This document shows, piece by piece, positions 9,826 to 19,984 of a stretch of 64,000 nt of DNA (positions are counted from its first letter, which is position 1; every line of letters begins with the position of its first letter). The DNA is taken from assembly GCA_963750535.1 (NCBI GenBank), contig CAVVRF010000029.1, positions 1-64,000 of the forward strand, in the 5' to 3' direction. The position numbers and the translations under genes are program-made. Below the pieces are notes generated by a model, which worked only from the letters and a program-made list of their open reading frames with translations, searched no databases and was not told the origin of the DNA. Source of the DNA: JAKFWF01 sp963750535 (GTDB lineage: Bacteria > Pseudomonadota > Alphaproteobacteria > Rhizobiales > Hyphomicrobiaceae).

Positions 9826-10947
9826 ATGCGTTTTGCGCGATCATCATCTCCCAAGGACCCTTCTCGATCCGGCACGAAGGAAGGCAAGGCGGCAAATGGC
9901 GCCGTCGTTTCGATTCACCGCCAGAACGCATTCCCGGCGCAGTCGAAGCGCCTTCCCGCGAATGGCGACAACGGTACCGGGGCCATCGCCAGCGCGTATG
10001 ATCATGTCGGCGCTCAATACGGACAATATGCGGACGGTGAAGCCCCCGAGGATCCGGCAACCGCCGCGGTTCGCTCCGCGCATGCCGACGCCATCGTCTG
10101 GGCTGCGATCTGCAAGGCAATCGATGAGTTGCGAGACAGCGGCGCGACCACGCTGCGTGTTCTCGATGCCGGCTGCGGTCCCGGCTCGTGGTTGCGACGG
10201 ATATCGGCTCGCGCCCGGCGTCAGGGTCTCGCAGTCGACGCGCTCGGCTTCGACATTTCGATGGGCCAGCTTCGCATTGCCCGTCGCGAGGCCGATCGAT
10301 TCCTGGCGGACTTTGCCGATCGAGACATGGTGAAGCTCCGCTTTGTCGAGCACGACTTGACCAAGCCGCTGCCTTGGGCCGACGGGCGGTTCCATATCGT
10401 CGTGTGCAATTATGCCGTCCTGAACCACCTGCCGCGCGCCGCGCTGCCTGAAGTTGTTCGCGAGCTGTCCCGCGTTGCGTCATTTCGCGTGATCGCAACC
10501 GCTCGTGCTCTCGCAAGCCCGCCGACGGCAAGTATCGCCAGCCTGGATCAGGTGCTCGACTATCATCAGGATTGCGGGAACGGCACGCTGGCACTCAATC
10601 TGAAGGACGGCACGAAGCATGTGTTCACGTTCAACCTCTACGGCGCCCGAACACTCGAAGCGCTGTTCGCGAATTGTGGCTCCGTTCTCGAAATCCGGGC
10701 AATCGACCTGTTCCAGAGTCGGTTTGCCGCGGACGTCAACTGGACCGCAAGCCTGATGTCGAGCCTGCCGGGCCGCCAGGAGGTGGTGCAGAAGCTGAGG
10801 CAGATCGAGGAGGAGCTTTGCCGGTTGCCGGGCTGGATCGACCACGGCACCCATGTGCTGATCGTCACCCAGCCGACTGCGGCGCGTGCTCGCGGGGCCC
10901 TTTGCGTTCACTCCGCCGGCGCCTCGTCCTCGCACCGGGATTCGTGA
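9826..10947 (+). CDS. Class I SAM-dependent methyltransferase
   Basis: A 373-aa protein. SAM-binding motif I is VLDAGCGPGS at about residues 112-121, then GFDISMGQLRIARRE (acidic residue binding the ribose) and WADGRFHIVVCNYAVLNHLP (motif IV region). The first ~80 residues are basic and low-complexity. The ATG at 9826 follows AAAGGA at good spacing. It is convergent with ptsN, 17 bp away. The methyl acceptor cannot be told from sequence; a small molecule is most likely for this fold. Confidence 0.8.
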   Translation: MRFARSSSPKDPSRSGTKEGKAANGAVVSIHRQNAFPAQSKRLPANGDNGTGAIASAYDHVGAQYGQYADGEAPEDPATAAVRSAHADAIVWAAICKAIDELRDSGATTLRVLDAGCGPGSWLRRISARARRQGLAVDALGFDISMGQLRIARREADRFLADFADRDMVKLRFVEHDLTKPLPWADGRFHIVVCNYAVLNHLPRAALPEVVRELSRVASFRVIATARALASPPTASIASLDQVLDYHQDCGNGTLALNLKDGTKHVFTFNLYGARTLEALFANCGSVLEIRAIDLFQSRFAADVNWTASLMSSLPGRQEVVQKLRQIEEELCRLPGWIDHGTHVLIVTQPTAARARGALCVHSAGASSSHRDS

Positions 10948-10964
10948 TCGCCAGCCTGACGATA

Positions 10965-11423
10965 TCAACACTCGGGCTCGGCGGATGTGGCGGCCTCGAA
11001 AAGGGCCGCCGCATCTTTTGCCTCACGGAGCTTGATCAGCAGGTTCGCGTTTCGGAACTTGCGTGCCACGGCGGCCAGCGCCTTGAGCTGGTCGAGTTGT
11101 GCAGACGCCGGCAAGAGGAGCAGAAATACGATATCGACCGGTTGGCCGTCGATGGCATCGAAATCAATCGGGCTCTCGAGCCGCGCCAGGAGCCCGAACG
11201 CCTTCTTGATCTCGCGAAATCTTGCATGTGGCATGGCAATGCCCTTGCCGATGCCGGTCGAACCCAGCTCGTCGCGCTTGACAATCTCCGCCGCCACGAC
11301 ATCGGGCGACAAATCCAGCGCGGTGGCCGCGCGGCGCGAAAGCTCGACCAGCAGGCTCGCCTTGTCATTGGCCCGAACATCAATCAAGACATTGGCGACA
11401 GATAGGAACTCTTTGATCTTCAT
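10965..11423 (-). CDS. ptsN: PTS IIA-like nitrogen-regulatory protein PtsN (EIIA-Ntr)
   Basis: A 152-aa IIA domain of the fructose/mannitol family. The phosphorylation site is His66 in GIGKGIAMPHAR. There is no sugar PTS nearby, so it is the regulatory type. It is the last gene of the kdp cluster, after kdpE. In enterobacteria and rhizobia, unphosphorylated PtsN is known to bind KdpD and adjust kdp expression, so its place here implies direct feedback on K+ uptake. Start ATG 11423 is preceded by GGAAAC; the frame remains open upstream but that part lacks family similarity. Confidence 0.9.
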   Translation of the reverse strand: MKIKEFLSVANVLIDVRANDKASLLVELSRRAATALDLSPDVVAAEIVKRDELGSTGIGKGIAMPHARFREIKKAFGLLARLESPIDFDAIDGQPVDIVFLLLLPASAQLDQLKALAAVARKFRNANLLIKLREAKDAAALFEAATSAEPEC

Positions 11424-11491
11424 CGGTGTTTCCGGGTGGATGTGAATTGGCCCGCAACCTACTCTCAATTGTGGCACCGAGGAAAGGCTGC

Positions 11492-12181
11492 TCATTCAGG
11501 CGCCTTCAATCGGTAGCCAATACCCGTTTCCGTCAGGAGATACTGCGGGCGATCGGGCTCCCGCTCGATCTTGCGTCGCAGTTGCCGCACGTAGACCCGC
11601 AGGTACTGCGTATCGGTCGGCTCGTCCCATAGCTCATGCAGCAGGAACTTGTGCGTCAGCACCTTTCCGGCATGCTGCACCAGCAATCGCAGGAGGTCAT
11701 ATTCCTTCGGCGAGAGCTTCACGTCGGTATCGCCAAGCTTCACGACGCGCCGAACGAGATCGACAGTCAATTCGCCCACTTGGAACAGCGGCCTCTCGCC
11801 ATGGACTTGCAGTTGGTGGCGCAGCGCCGCGCGAATTCGCGCAAGCAGCTCTTCCATTCCGAACGGCTTGGTCACGTAGTCGTCCGCGCCGAGATCGAGG
11901 GCCGCGACCTTGCCGGCCTCGTCGCCCCGGCTCGACAATACGACCACCGGGAGGCTGTCCTGGCGATGGCGGATGCGTTGCAGCAACTCCAGTCCGTCGA
12001 TATCCGGCAGCCCCAGGTCGAGGATAACCAGATTGGGCTTCATTTCGAGCATTTCGAGCGCCATCTTGCCATTCGACGCATCGATCACCTCGTAGCCGTG
12101 GGCCGCAAGGCCCAACCGCAGCAGCTTGCGGATTGCCACCTCGTCGTCGACCACCAGGATCTTGATCGCAGCAGCCGTCAT
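11492..12181 (-). CDS. kdpE: KdpE response regulator
   Basis: A 229-aa OmpR/PhoB-family regulator. The receiver domain has the acidic pocket VDDE and phospho-acceptor Asp55 (LVILDLGLPD). The C-terminal winged helix ends in VRQLRRKIEREP...TETGIGYRL, as in KdpE. The ATG overlaps the kdpD stop by 4 bases, so the sensor and regulator are translationally coupled. It would activate the kdp promoter under K+ limitation or osmotic upshift. Confidence 0.95.
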   Translation of the reverse strand: MTAAAIKILVVDDEVAIRKLLRLGLAAHGYEVIDASNGKMALEMLEMKPNLVILDLGLPDIDGLELLQRIRHRQDSLPVVVLSSRGDEAGKVAALDLGADDYVTKPFGMEELLARIRAALRHQLQVHGERPLFQVGELTVDLVRRVVKLGDTDVKLSPKEYDLLRLLVQHAGKVLTHKFLLHELWDEPTDTQYLRVYVRQLRRKIEREPDRPQYLLTETGIGYRLKAPE

Positions 12182-14912
12182 GGGGTGGCGCCTTGTGGAA
12201 CCGCCGGCCCGGAAATCGGCAGCACGATCGTGAACACGGCACCGGTTCGGTCCGAGCGATTTTCCGCGATCAGAGTGCCGTTCAGAGCCTCGATGAAGCC
12301 GCGTGCGATTGCCAAGCCCAGGCCGGTACCCGCGCGTACGTGGTCGGCTTTCTGGACACGAAAGAACTTGTCGAAGATGCGCTCGAGATCGTCCACCGGA
12401 ATGCCGGGTCCTTCATCGAGAATTTGCAGCTTGACCTTGTCATTGTCGCGCCAGCCCTGAACTTGGACCATTGTACCTGGCGGGGCATACTTCGCGGCGT
12501 TGTCCAGAAGGTTGAAAAGCACTTGCTCGAAAAGCACGGGGTCGATCTTCACCATCGGCAGATCAGGCGCGATTGCGACATTCACGCGATGGTTGATCAG
12601 GATTTTTCCCGCGCGCCGAAGCGCGGTGCCGACAACCTCGCCGACAAAATGGGGCGTTGCGTTCGGAAGAATGGCGCCGGACTCGAGCTTGGTCATGTCC
12701 AGCAGGTTGCTGATGAAGCGGTTCAGGCGCTCTGCTTCGTCGATGATCGTCGTGACGAGATCGGCCCTGTCTCCAGCATCGATGGGCTTCGGAAGATCTC
12801 TTAGCGCTTCTGCCGCGCCAAGTACGCTCGCGAGCGGCGTCCTCAAATCATGAGAGATCGATGTGAGCAGGGCGGAGCGCAGTCGATCGGTCTCGGCGAT
12901 GCGGCTGACCCGATCCATGTCCTCGACGAGAAAGACACGTTCGATCGCAAGCGCGCCCTGATCCGCCAGGGCACTCAATAGTCGCCGTTGCTCGGCGCGC
13001 AGCAGCATGCCGGACTCGTCCCTGGTGACGCCGAGAATACCCACCGTTCCTCTGCCGGTGCGCAGCGGCATGAAAAGCCACTTGGCGCCGGGAAGCGTTT
13101 CGGAGTCACGACCAGCCGGGCGGTTGTTCTCCCAGGCCCATCTTGCTGCGGCGACTTCCGCTTCGTCGAGCGTGTCTTCCGGCGGATAGCCGCCCTTGAC
13201 GCTGATCGTGCCATTCTCCGGCAGCAGCAATACCACGCGCATCTTCAGCATCGAGGCGATTTGGTAAGCCGTCGCCCACAGCACGTCGTCGAGCGCGCCG
13301 GCGCCGGCCAGCTTGCGGCTGAAAGCATATAGCGATTCAATCGCGCGCACCCGCTCGCGGGCGGCAACCGTCTGCGTTTGCCCCCCGGCCGCCAGGTTCG
13401 AGACGATGACGCTGAGCAGCGTGAACAGAATGAATGCGGCGACATTGGTCGGATCGGTTATCGTGAAGGTATAGATCGGCGGCAAGAAGAAGAAGTTGTA
13501 GCAAAGCGAGGCGGCAACGCTGGCCAGCAATGACGGCCACAGTCCAAAACGGACCGCAACGCCGACGATTGCAGTGAGAAACAGCAGGTCGACGTTCTCG
13601 ATACCGAACAAGGGTTGCAACAGCAGGCTCACGCCGAGGGCCGCGGCCACTGCGAGCATCGCGACAAAATACGGCAGGACCTGCTGCGAATGCGGCGTGC
13701 CTATCGCGACGGCGGTGCTTTGCAACTTTTCTTCTCGACCGGCTCTTCGCCGGCGATGACGTGAACGCTGATGTTGCCGCCGCGGCGGACGAGGTCATGC
13801 ACCACGGAGCCGTGCAGCATTTCGAACCATCGCGACCGCGTGGATTTGCCGACGACTATGTGCGTGACGTTGTTCTTGTGTGCGAAATTGATGACGTCGA
13901 TGGCAATGCCGCGCCCTCTGGCGGGGATGGTGACCGCCTCGCCCTCGAGCCGCTCGGCCAGGCGCAATACGTCCGCGATGCGGTCCCGGTCTTCTTCGCC
14001 GAGCTGCAGGCTCCTCCTGGTTTCGACGTACAGGGCCGTCCAGGGCGCGTGCAGGCGGTCGGCCAGGCGCTTGGCGTGGCGTACGAGACCGACCGAGCGT
14101 GGATCCTCGCTGACGCAAACGACGATCCGTTCGCCCGCGGCCCACGGCCCCTGAATGGCCCGGGCCTGCATGTGCTCGAGCAACTGCTCATCCACGCGCT
14201 CGGCAGTACGGCGCAAAGCGAGCTCGCGCAGCGCCGTCAAGTTGGCGGGCGAGAAATAGTGCCTCAGCGCGCGTTCGGCTTGCTTCGGAACGTAGACCTT
14301 GCCCTCCTTGAGGCGCTGGATCAGATCATCGGGGGTCAGATCGATAAGCTCGACCGCGTCCGCCTTGTCCATCACCGAGTCGGGCACGATTTCGCGAACG
14401 CGAAGACGCGTGATCTGCGCGACCACATCGTTCAGGCTCTCGATGTGCTGGATATTGACGGTGGTGTAGACGTCGATGCCGGCGTTCAACAGTTCTTCGA
14501 CGTCGAGATAGCGCTTGGGATGTCGGCTGCCGGGGGCGTTGGTATGCGCCAGCTCGTCCATGAGTATCAGGCTGGGACGGCGCTTCAACGCGGCGTCGAG
14601 GTCGAATTCGTCCAGGCTGCGATTGCCATAGCCGCTTGGCTTGCGCGGCAGGATCTCGAAGCCTTCGAGCAATGCCTCGGTTTCGCTGCGGCCATGGGTC
14701 TCGACGACGCCGACGACGACGTCGACGCCGTCCTTCAGCTTGGACCGAGCCGTCTGCAGCATCTCATAGGTCTTGCCGACGCCCGGAGCAGCTCCCACGA
14801 AGATCTTGAGACGACCGACGCGCCCTTTCTCCTCCCGCCGGGCCTCAGCAAGCAGTGCCTCCGGAGACGGGCGCTGCTCGCGCTCGTCTCGGCTGTCTAC
14901 GGTCGACGCCAT
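12178..14912 (-). CDS. kdpD: KdpD osmosensitive K+ channel sensor kinase (one frameshift)
   Basis: About 911 aa when read across the break, like E. coli KdpD. Order: cytoplasmic KdpD domain with Walker A GAAPGVGKT (residues ~40-48), universal-stress-like domain, membrane region (LLLQPLFGIENVDLLFLTAIV and neighbours), GAF, HisKA with SHDLRTPL, and HATPase with GTGLGLAIARGF. The frame breaks in an AAAA run at 13727-13730; one more A gives KKLQSTAVAIG in a continuous protein. A natural split into two overlapping genes is possible but less likely. I chose ATG 14912; a GTG at 14936 is also in frame. The kinase phosphorylates KdpE. Confidence 0.9.
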
Positions 14913-14945
14913 TGCTTCGTTCTCATTCCCGCACACCTACCGGCA

Positions 14946-15549
14946 TCAGCGTGCGACCCGGTCCAGGGAGAGGTTGAGTTCAAGCACGTTCACGCGCGGC
15001 TCGCCAAGCAATCCCGCAAAGCGACCTTCAACATGCTCGTTGACGAGTTGCAGAACGCGATCCTCGGGCAAGTTGCGCGCTTTTGCAACGCGCGGCACCT
15101 GAAAGCGCGCCGCCTCCGGCGAAATGTGCGGATCGAGCCCGCTTGCGGTCGTGGTCACGAGGTCGATCGGCACCGCGGCCGCCGGATTCTCCGCCTTGAG
15201 CTTGTCGACGTCACCCTTGACGCGCTCGATCAAGGTCTTGCTGGTGGGCCCGAGGTTCGAACCCATCGAGTTCGCGGCATTGTAAGGCGCATCGACGGTC
15301 TTGGTGGCGTCGTTGGGGTCTGGCTTGTTGGTGGCGGAAGGCCGGCCATGGAAATAGCGATCATCGGCAAAGGCCTGCCCGATCAGCGTCGACCCGATGA
15401 CCTTTCCATCCCGCACGATCAGGCTGCCGTTGGCCTGCTTGGGAAACAGCACCTGGGCCAGGCCGGTCATGGCCAGCGGATAGGCCAGTCCGGTCAACAG
15501 GGTGAGCACAGACGACGAGCAATATCGCCGGACGAATTTCTTTCAACAT
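14946..15549 (-). CDS. kdpC: KdpC subunit of the K+-transporting ATPase (one frameshift)
   Basis: About 200 aa. It starts MLKEIRPAILLVV with GGAG upstream at a good distance, continues LTLLTGLAYPLAMTG as the single membrane anchor, and has the KdpC signatures GSTLIGQAF, YFHGRPSA and SGLDPHISPEAA. One extra base near 15510 separates the first 13 codons from the rest, so the ATG and body are in different frames. KdpC stabilises the KdpA-KdpB complex. The gene lies 12 bp after kdpB. Confidence 0.9.
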
Positions 15550-15560
15550 TTCGGAACTCC

Positions 15561-17675
15561 TCAAGCCAGATGCAGGGCCGTGACGATCAGGTCGATGACC
15601 TTGATGCCGGCGAACGGAACGATGATGCCGCCAACGCCATAGATCATGAGGTTGCGTCTCAGCAGCGGTCCGGCGCCGATCGGCCGGAAGGCGACACCCT
15701 TCAGCGCCAGCGGGATCAAGGCGATGATGATCAGCGCATTGAAGATGATGGCGGACAGGATGGCGCTCTGCGGCGTCGCAAGATTCATGACGTTGAGCGC
15801 CTGCAGCTGCGGATAGAACGCAACGAACATCGCCGGGATGATTGCGAAGTACTTGGCGACGTCGTTGGCGATCGAGAACGTCGTGAGCGCGCCACGCGTC
15901 ATCAGCAGCTGCTTGCCGATCTCGACAACCTCGATGAGCTTGGTTGGGTTCGAATCGAGGTCCACCATGTTGCCGGCTTCGCGCGCCGCCACCGTGCCCG
16001 TGTTCATGGCCACGCCAACGTCGGCCTGGGCGAGCGCCGGCGCATCGTTGGTGCCGTCGCCGCACATGGCGACGAGCTTGCCCTTCGCCTGCTCCGCGCG
16101 GATGAGCTGCAGCTTGTCCTCGGGCGTCGCCTGGGCGAGGAAGTCGTCCACGCCGGCTTCGGCAGCGATGGCGGCGGCGGTCGTCGGGTTGTCGCCGGTG
16201 ATCATGATGGTGCGGATGCCCATGCGCCTCAGCTCGGCAAAGCGCTCCCGGATGCCGCCCTTGACGATGTCCTTGAGGTGAATGACGCCGAGCAGCCGGC
16301 CGTCGCGCGCGACCGCCAATGGCGTACCGCCAGACTTGGCTACCTCGTCCGCGAGCCCCAGGATCTCGTTCGCGGCCTCGGTGTTGACCGCCGTCTTCAG
16401 CGCAGGCGCGGCGGCCGAGCGGACGACGGCAATCGGCGCTCCGCCCTGGAGGGCCAGAATCGCGTCGACCGCGCCCTTGCGGATCGAGGTGCCGCCGAAT
16501 TCGACACCGCTCAGCCGTGTCTGCGCCGAGAACGGAATGAACCTGGCACTGAGCTCGTTCAGATCGCGGCCGCGGATGCCGTACTTCTCCTTGGCAAGCA
16601 CGACGATCGAGCGGCCTTCCGGCGTCTCGTCGGCGAGCGAAGCGAGTTGCGCCGCGTCAGCCAGCTCGTGCGCCGTCACCCCGCGCAGCGGCTTGAACTC
16701 GGTCGCCTGGCGATTGCCGAGCGTGATCGTGCCGGTCTTGTCCAGCAGCAAGGTGTCGACGTCGCCGGCCGCCTCGACGGACCGGCCCGACATGGCCAGG
16801 ACGTTGAACCGTACGAGGCGGTCCATGCCGGCGATGCCGATCGCCGACAGCAGCGCGCCGATGGTCGTGGGTATCAAGGTGACGAACAGCGCCACCAGCA
16901 CGACCAGACTTACCTGGCCGCCCGAATACGCCACGTAGCTCGGTATGGTCGCGGTTGCGACCACGAAGATGATGGACAATCCAACGAGCAGGATGTTGAG
17001 CGCAATCTCGTTGGGCGTCTTCTGGCGTTCGGCGCCCTCGACCAGCTTGATCATGCGATCGAGGAACGTCGAGCCGGGCGCCGAGGTGATCCGAACTCGA
17101 ATCCAGTCGGACAACACCTCGGTACCGCCGGTGACCGCCGAGCGGTCGCCGCCGAACTCGCGGATGACCGGCGCCGACTCGCCAGTGATCGCGGCCTCGT
17201 TCACGGAAGCGATGCCTTCGATCACCTCGCCATCGGAGGGAATGGTGTCGCCGGCTTCGACGAGCACGATGTCGCCGACCTTCAGGCTGGTACCGGGAAC
17301 GAGCTTGTGATCCCGGGACTTCTCCGAGCTCAGCAACTTGGCCTGGACGTCGGTGCGTTGACGCCGCAACGCGTCAGCCTGAGCCTTGCCGCGCCCCTCG
17401 GCAATAGCCTCGGCGAAGTTGGCAAACAGCAGCGTGAACCACAGCCAGAGGATGATCTGGAACGTAAAGCCTGTATTTGCACCGCCGGTCAGGAGGTCCC
17501 GGATCAAGATCACGGTGGTCAGAACAGTGACGATCAAGACCACGAACATCACGGGGTTCTTGAACAGCACCCGCGGATCGAGCTTGACGAATGCCGACCC
17601 GATGGCAGGCAGGATGATCTTCTTGTCGAGGAGAGCCGATACCGGCATCCGCTGACGGATTGTGGACGATTCCAT
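15561..17675 (-). CDS. kdpB: KdpB, catalytic P-type ATPase subunit
   Basis: A 704-aa inner-membrane ATPase, full length for KdpB. It shows the actuator loop AAITGESAPV, the phosphorylated Asp in LLLDKTGTITLG, the hinge MITGDNPTTAAAIA and CGDGTNDAPALAQ. It hydrolyses ATP to drive K+ through KdpA. It follows kdpA by 24 bp in the operon. Confidence 0.97.
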   Translation of the reverse strand: MESSTIRQRMPVSALLDKKIILPAIGSAFVKLDPRVLFKNPVMFVVLIVTVLTTVILIRDLLTGGANTGFTFQIILWLWFTLLFANFAEAIAEGRGKAQADALRRQRTDVQAKLLSSEKSRDHKLVPGTSLKVGDIVLVEAGDTIPSDGEVIEGIASVNEAAITGESAPVIREFGGDRSAVTGGTEVLSDWIRVRITSAPGSTFLDRMIKLVEGAERQKTPNEIALNILLVGLSIIFVVATATIPSYVAYSGGQVSLVVLVALFVTLIPTTIGALLSAIGIAGMDRLVRFNVLAMSGRSVEAAGDVDTLLLDKTGTITLGNRQATEFKPLRGVTAHELADAAQLASLADETPEGRSIVVLAKEKYGIRGRDLNELSARFIPFSAQTRLSGVEFGGTSIRKGAVDAILALQGGAPIAVVRSAAAPALKTAVNTEAANEILGLADEVAKSGGTPLAVARDGRLLGVIHLKDIVKGGIRERFAELRRMGIRTIMITGDNPTTAAAIAAEAGVDDFLAQATPEDKLQLIRAEQAKGKLVAMCGDGTNDAPALAQADVGVAMNTGTVAAREAGNMVDLDSNPTKLIEVVEIGKQLLMTRGALTTFSIANDVAKYFAIIPAMFVAFYPQLQALNVMNLATPQSAILSAIIFNALIIIALIPLALKGVAFRPIGAGPLLRRNLMIYGVGGIIVPFAGIKVIDLIVTALHLA

Positions 17676-17699
17676 ATGACGACTCCGAAGTGAATTCGT

Positions 17700-19403
17700 T
17701 CAGAACTGCCCGCCGGCGCGCATCGCGAGGTGCTCGACGATCGGTCCGAGGGCGAGGGCCGGGAAGAACGTCAAACCGCCGACGATCAGGATCACGCCGA
17801 CCACTAGGCCGACGAACAAACCGCCGGTGGTGGGGAACGTTCCTGCCGAGGCCGGGACGGTCTTCTTGGCAGCAAGCGAGCCGGCAATAGCCATGGCCGG
17901 GATGATCATCCAGAAGCGCCCGACCAGCATGGCGATGGCACCGGTGATGTTGTACCAGGGCGTGTTGCCGGTGAGGCCGCCGAAGGCAGAGCCATTGTTG
18001 GCGGTCTGCGAGGTGTAGGCATAGAGCACTTCCGAGAACCCGTGCGGCCCGGCATTGGCCATCGACGCGACGGCGGAAGGGATCACCAGGGCAGCGGCAG
18101 TCCAGCCGAGGTACATCAACGGCAGGATCAGAATCGCCAGCATCGCCAGCTTGACCTCGCGCGCCTCGATCTTCTTGCCGACATACTCCGGGGTCCGCCC
18201 GACCATCAGCCCGGCAACGAACATGGCGATGATGATAAAGATCAGCATGCCGTAGAGGCCCGCGCCGACGCCACCGATGATGATCTCGCCGAGCTGCATG
18301 TTGATCAGCGGAATCATGCCGCCGAGCGCAGTGAACGAGTCGTGCATGGCATTGACGGCACCGCAGGAAGCGGCTGTCGTGATCACCGCGAACAGCGACG
18401 ACGCGACAATTCCAAAGCGCACTTCCTTGCCTTCCATGTTGCCGCCGGAAAGCCCCATGGCCGTGAAGGCGTCGTTGCCATGAGCCTCGGCCCAATAGGT
18501 GGCCGCGACGCCGGCGACGAACAACACGCCCATGACGGCGAGGATGGCCCAGCCTTGACGCTCGTTGCCAACCATGCGGCCGAACACGTTCGTCAGCGCC
18601 GCGCCCAAAACGAAAATCGACAGCATTTGCACGAAGTTCGACAGTGCCGTCGGATTCTCGAAGGGATGCGCGGCATTCGCGTTGAAGAAGCCGCCGCCGT
18701 TGGTGCCGAGCATCTTGATGGCGATCTGCGAGGCAGCAGGACCGACCGCGATCGTCTGCGTGGCGCCTTCGAGGGTGGTCGCCTCCACGTAGGGCCCGAG
18801 CGTCTGCGGAATTCCCTGCCAGACGAGGAACAGGGTGTAGACGACACAGATCGGCAGCAGCACATAGAGCGTGCAGCGGGTCACATCGACCCAGAAATTG
18901 CCGATGGCATTGACCGAGGTCCGAGCGAAGCCGCGAATGAGCGCAACTGCCAGTGCGATGCCGGTTGCCGCCGACAGGAAATTCTGGTGGGTGAGGCCGA
19001 GCATCTGCACGAGGTAGGACATCGTGCCTTCACCACCGTAGTTCTGCCAGTTGGTGTTGGTGATGAAGCTCACGGCGGTGTTGAAGGCCAGGTCGGCAGG
19101 CACCGCAGCCTGGTCGGCTGGATTGAATGGCAGCAGGTGCTGCAGTCGCATCAGCGCATATAGGATAAGAAAGCCGCCGACGTGAAACAGCAGCATGGCG
19201 ATCGTGTAGGTGATCCAATGCTGCTCGCGCTTCGCGTCGACGCCGCTGATCCCATAGATCACGGATTCGACCGGGCGCAGCACCGGCGACAAGAATGTGC
19301 GCTCGCCGTTGAACACGCGTGTCATGTAGCCGCCGACCGGCCTCGCCAGCGCGACGATGATCGCGCAATAGAGTGCTATCTGCATCCAACCGATGATGGT
19401 CAT
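17700..19403 (-). CDS. kdpA: KdpA, K+-translocating subunit
   Basis: A 567-aa polytopic membrane protein of the SKT superfamily. Characteristic stretches include AVSFITNTNWQNYGGE, LGTNGGGFFNANAAHPFENP (selectivity-filter region) and SAFGGLTGNTPWYN. Length is normal. It binds and passes K+; preceded by kdpF by 14 bp. Confidence 0.97.
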   Translation of the reverse strand: MTIIGWMQIALYCAIIVALARPVGGYMTRVFNGERTFLSPVLRPVESVIYGISGVDAKREQHWITYTIAMLLFHVGGFLILYALMRLQHLLPFNPADQAAVPADLAFNTAVSFITNTNWQNYGGEGTMSYLVQMLGLTHQNFLSAATGIALAVALIRGFARTSVNAIGNFWVDVTRCTLYVLLPICVVYTLFLVWQGIPQTLGPYVEATTLEGATQTIAVGPAASQIAIKMLGTNGGGFFNANAAHPFENPTALSNFVQMLSIFVLGAALTNVFGRMVGNERQGWAILAVMGVLFVAGVAATYWAEAHGNDAFTAMGLSGGNMEGKEVRFGIVASSLFAVITTAASCGAVNAMHDSFTALGGMIPLINMQLGEIIIGGVGAGLYGMLIFIIIAMFVAGLMVGRTPEYVGKKIEAREVKLAMLAILILPLMYLGWTAAALVIPSAVASMANAGPHGFSEVLYAYTSQTANNGSAFGGLTGNTPWYNITGAIAMLVGRFWMIIPAMAIAGSLAAKKTVPASAGTFPTTGGLFVGLVVGVILIVGGLTFFPALALGPIVEHLAMRAGGQF

Positions 19404-19417
19404 TGGGAACTACCTCT

Positions 19418-19507
19418 TCAGAACCGCTCTGGCCTAAGCAGGGCGTAGGTCAGGTAAACGAGGATCACGACGGTCACGATCCCGCCAAGTATGTATTCGA
19501 CGAGCAT
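19418..19507 (-). CDS. kdpF: KdpF small subunit (29 aa)
   Basis: A very short frame reading MLVEYILGGIVTVVILVYL, then TYALLRPERF. One membrane helix and the ending YALLRPERF are the hallmark of KdpF. GAGGAGAG stands just upstream of the ATG. It stabilises the KdpABC complex in the membrane. It directly precedes kdpA. Confidence 0.93.
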   Translation of the reverse strand: MLVEYILGGIVTVVILVYLTYALLRPERF

Positions 19508-19517
19508 TGGGCTCTCC

Positions 19518-19601
19518 TCAAAGATGGTCGCAACCGTAGGTGTAGGCGACGGAAAGGGCGAAGAAGCCCAGACCGACAGCCAGCAGGATCACGTCCAACA
19601 T
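19518..19601 (-). CDS. 27-aa membrane peptide preceding kdpF
   Basis: The frame reads MLDVILLAVGLGFFALSVAY, then TYGCDHL: one hydrophobic helix and a short Cys-containing tail. AAAGGAAC stands 8 bases before the ATG, and it ends 10 bp before kdpF, so it is the first gene of the kdp operon. Similar unnamed peptides ending in C-(D/E)-x-L precede kdpF in other bacteria, from memory of such loci. A helper subunit or leader peptide is possible. Confidence 0.65.
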   Translation of the reverse strand: MLDVILLAVGLGFFALSVAYTYGCDHL

Positions 19602-19751
19602 GCGTTGTTCCTTTCTTGTGCGCGGTTTGGCGCGATAATACGGGCCAGGCGCACCGCCGGTTTGTTCAAGATCAACCGCTTCGGTACGCATGGCCTGTGA
19701 AGGCGACGGACACTTGCCGGACCATGCATAGGAAATCGAGACGCTGGCGGC

Positions 19752-19780
19752 GGCATAGATATAAAAATTCCATATATGCC
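19752..19780. promoter_or_regulatory. AT-rich inverted repeat in the kdp promoter region
   Basis: A 29-bp imperfect inverted repeat with outer arms GGCATA/TATGCC around an AT-rich centre lies 150 bp upstream of the first kdp-operon gene. KdpE sites are AT-rich next to GC-rich sequence, so this is a candidate KdpE site or core promoter. The motif CGGCATA recurs near 9605 and, inverted, at 19921-19927. The region 19602-19984 holds no gene besides such motifs. Confidence 0.4.
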
Positions 19781-19871
19781 GAGCTCAATTGGCGTTGATC
19801 GGCGCACTACTACGCGTCGGATATGCAAAGGCAATTTCCTGCTCACGCCGGCGCGCACCACCGCGCCTGCC

Positions 19872-19939
19872 GACGCTTACATTCCGTTTATGCAATCGCT
19901 TTCGATCGCCACTCGAAACTATATGCCGACGCTAACATA
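19872..19939. repeat. Two copies of GWCGCTWACATW motif upstream of small membrane gene
   Basis: GACGCTTACATT at 19872-19883 and GACGCTAACATA at 19928-19939 are repeated 56 bp apart; both follow TGCC. The second is inside an inverted repeat (19918-19941, ends ACTAT/ATAGT). A third copy is at 9633-9644. They precede the gene at 19985. Confidence 0.35.
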
Positions 19940-19984
19940 GTCTCCACGTTGCGCCATGAACGGCAAAGCCAACAGGAGGCTAAC

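Noticed and set aside
13761..17693. 1310-codon open frame on the plus strand
   Set aside because: It is antisense to kdpB/kdpC/kdpD, low in complexity and rich in Arg, Asp and Gly: a shadow of GC-rich coding sequence.
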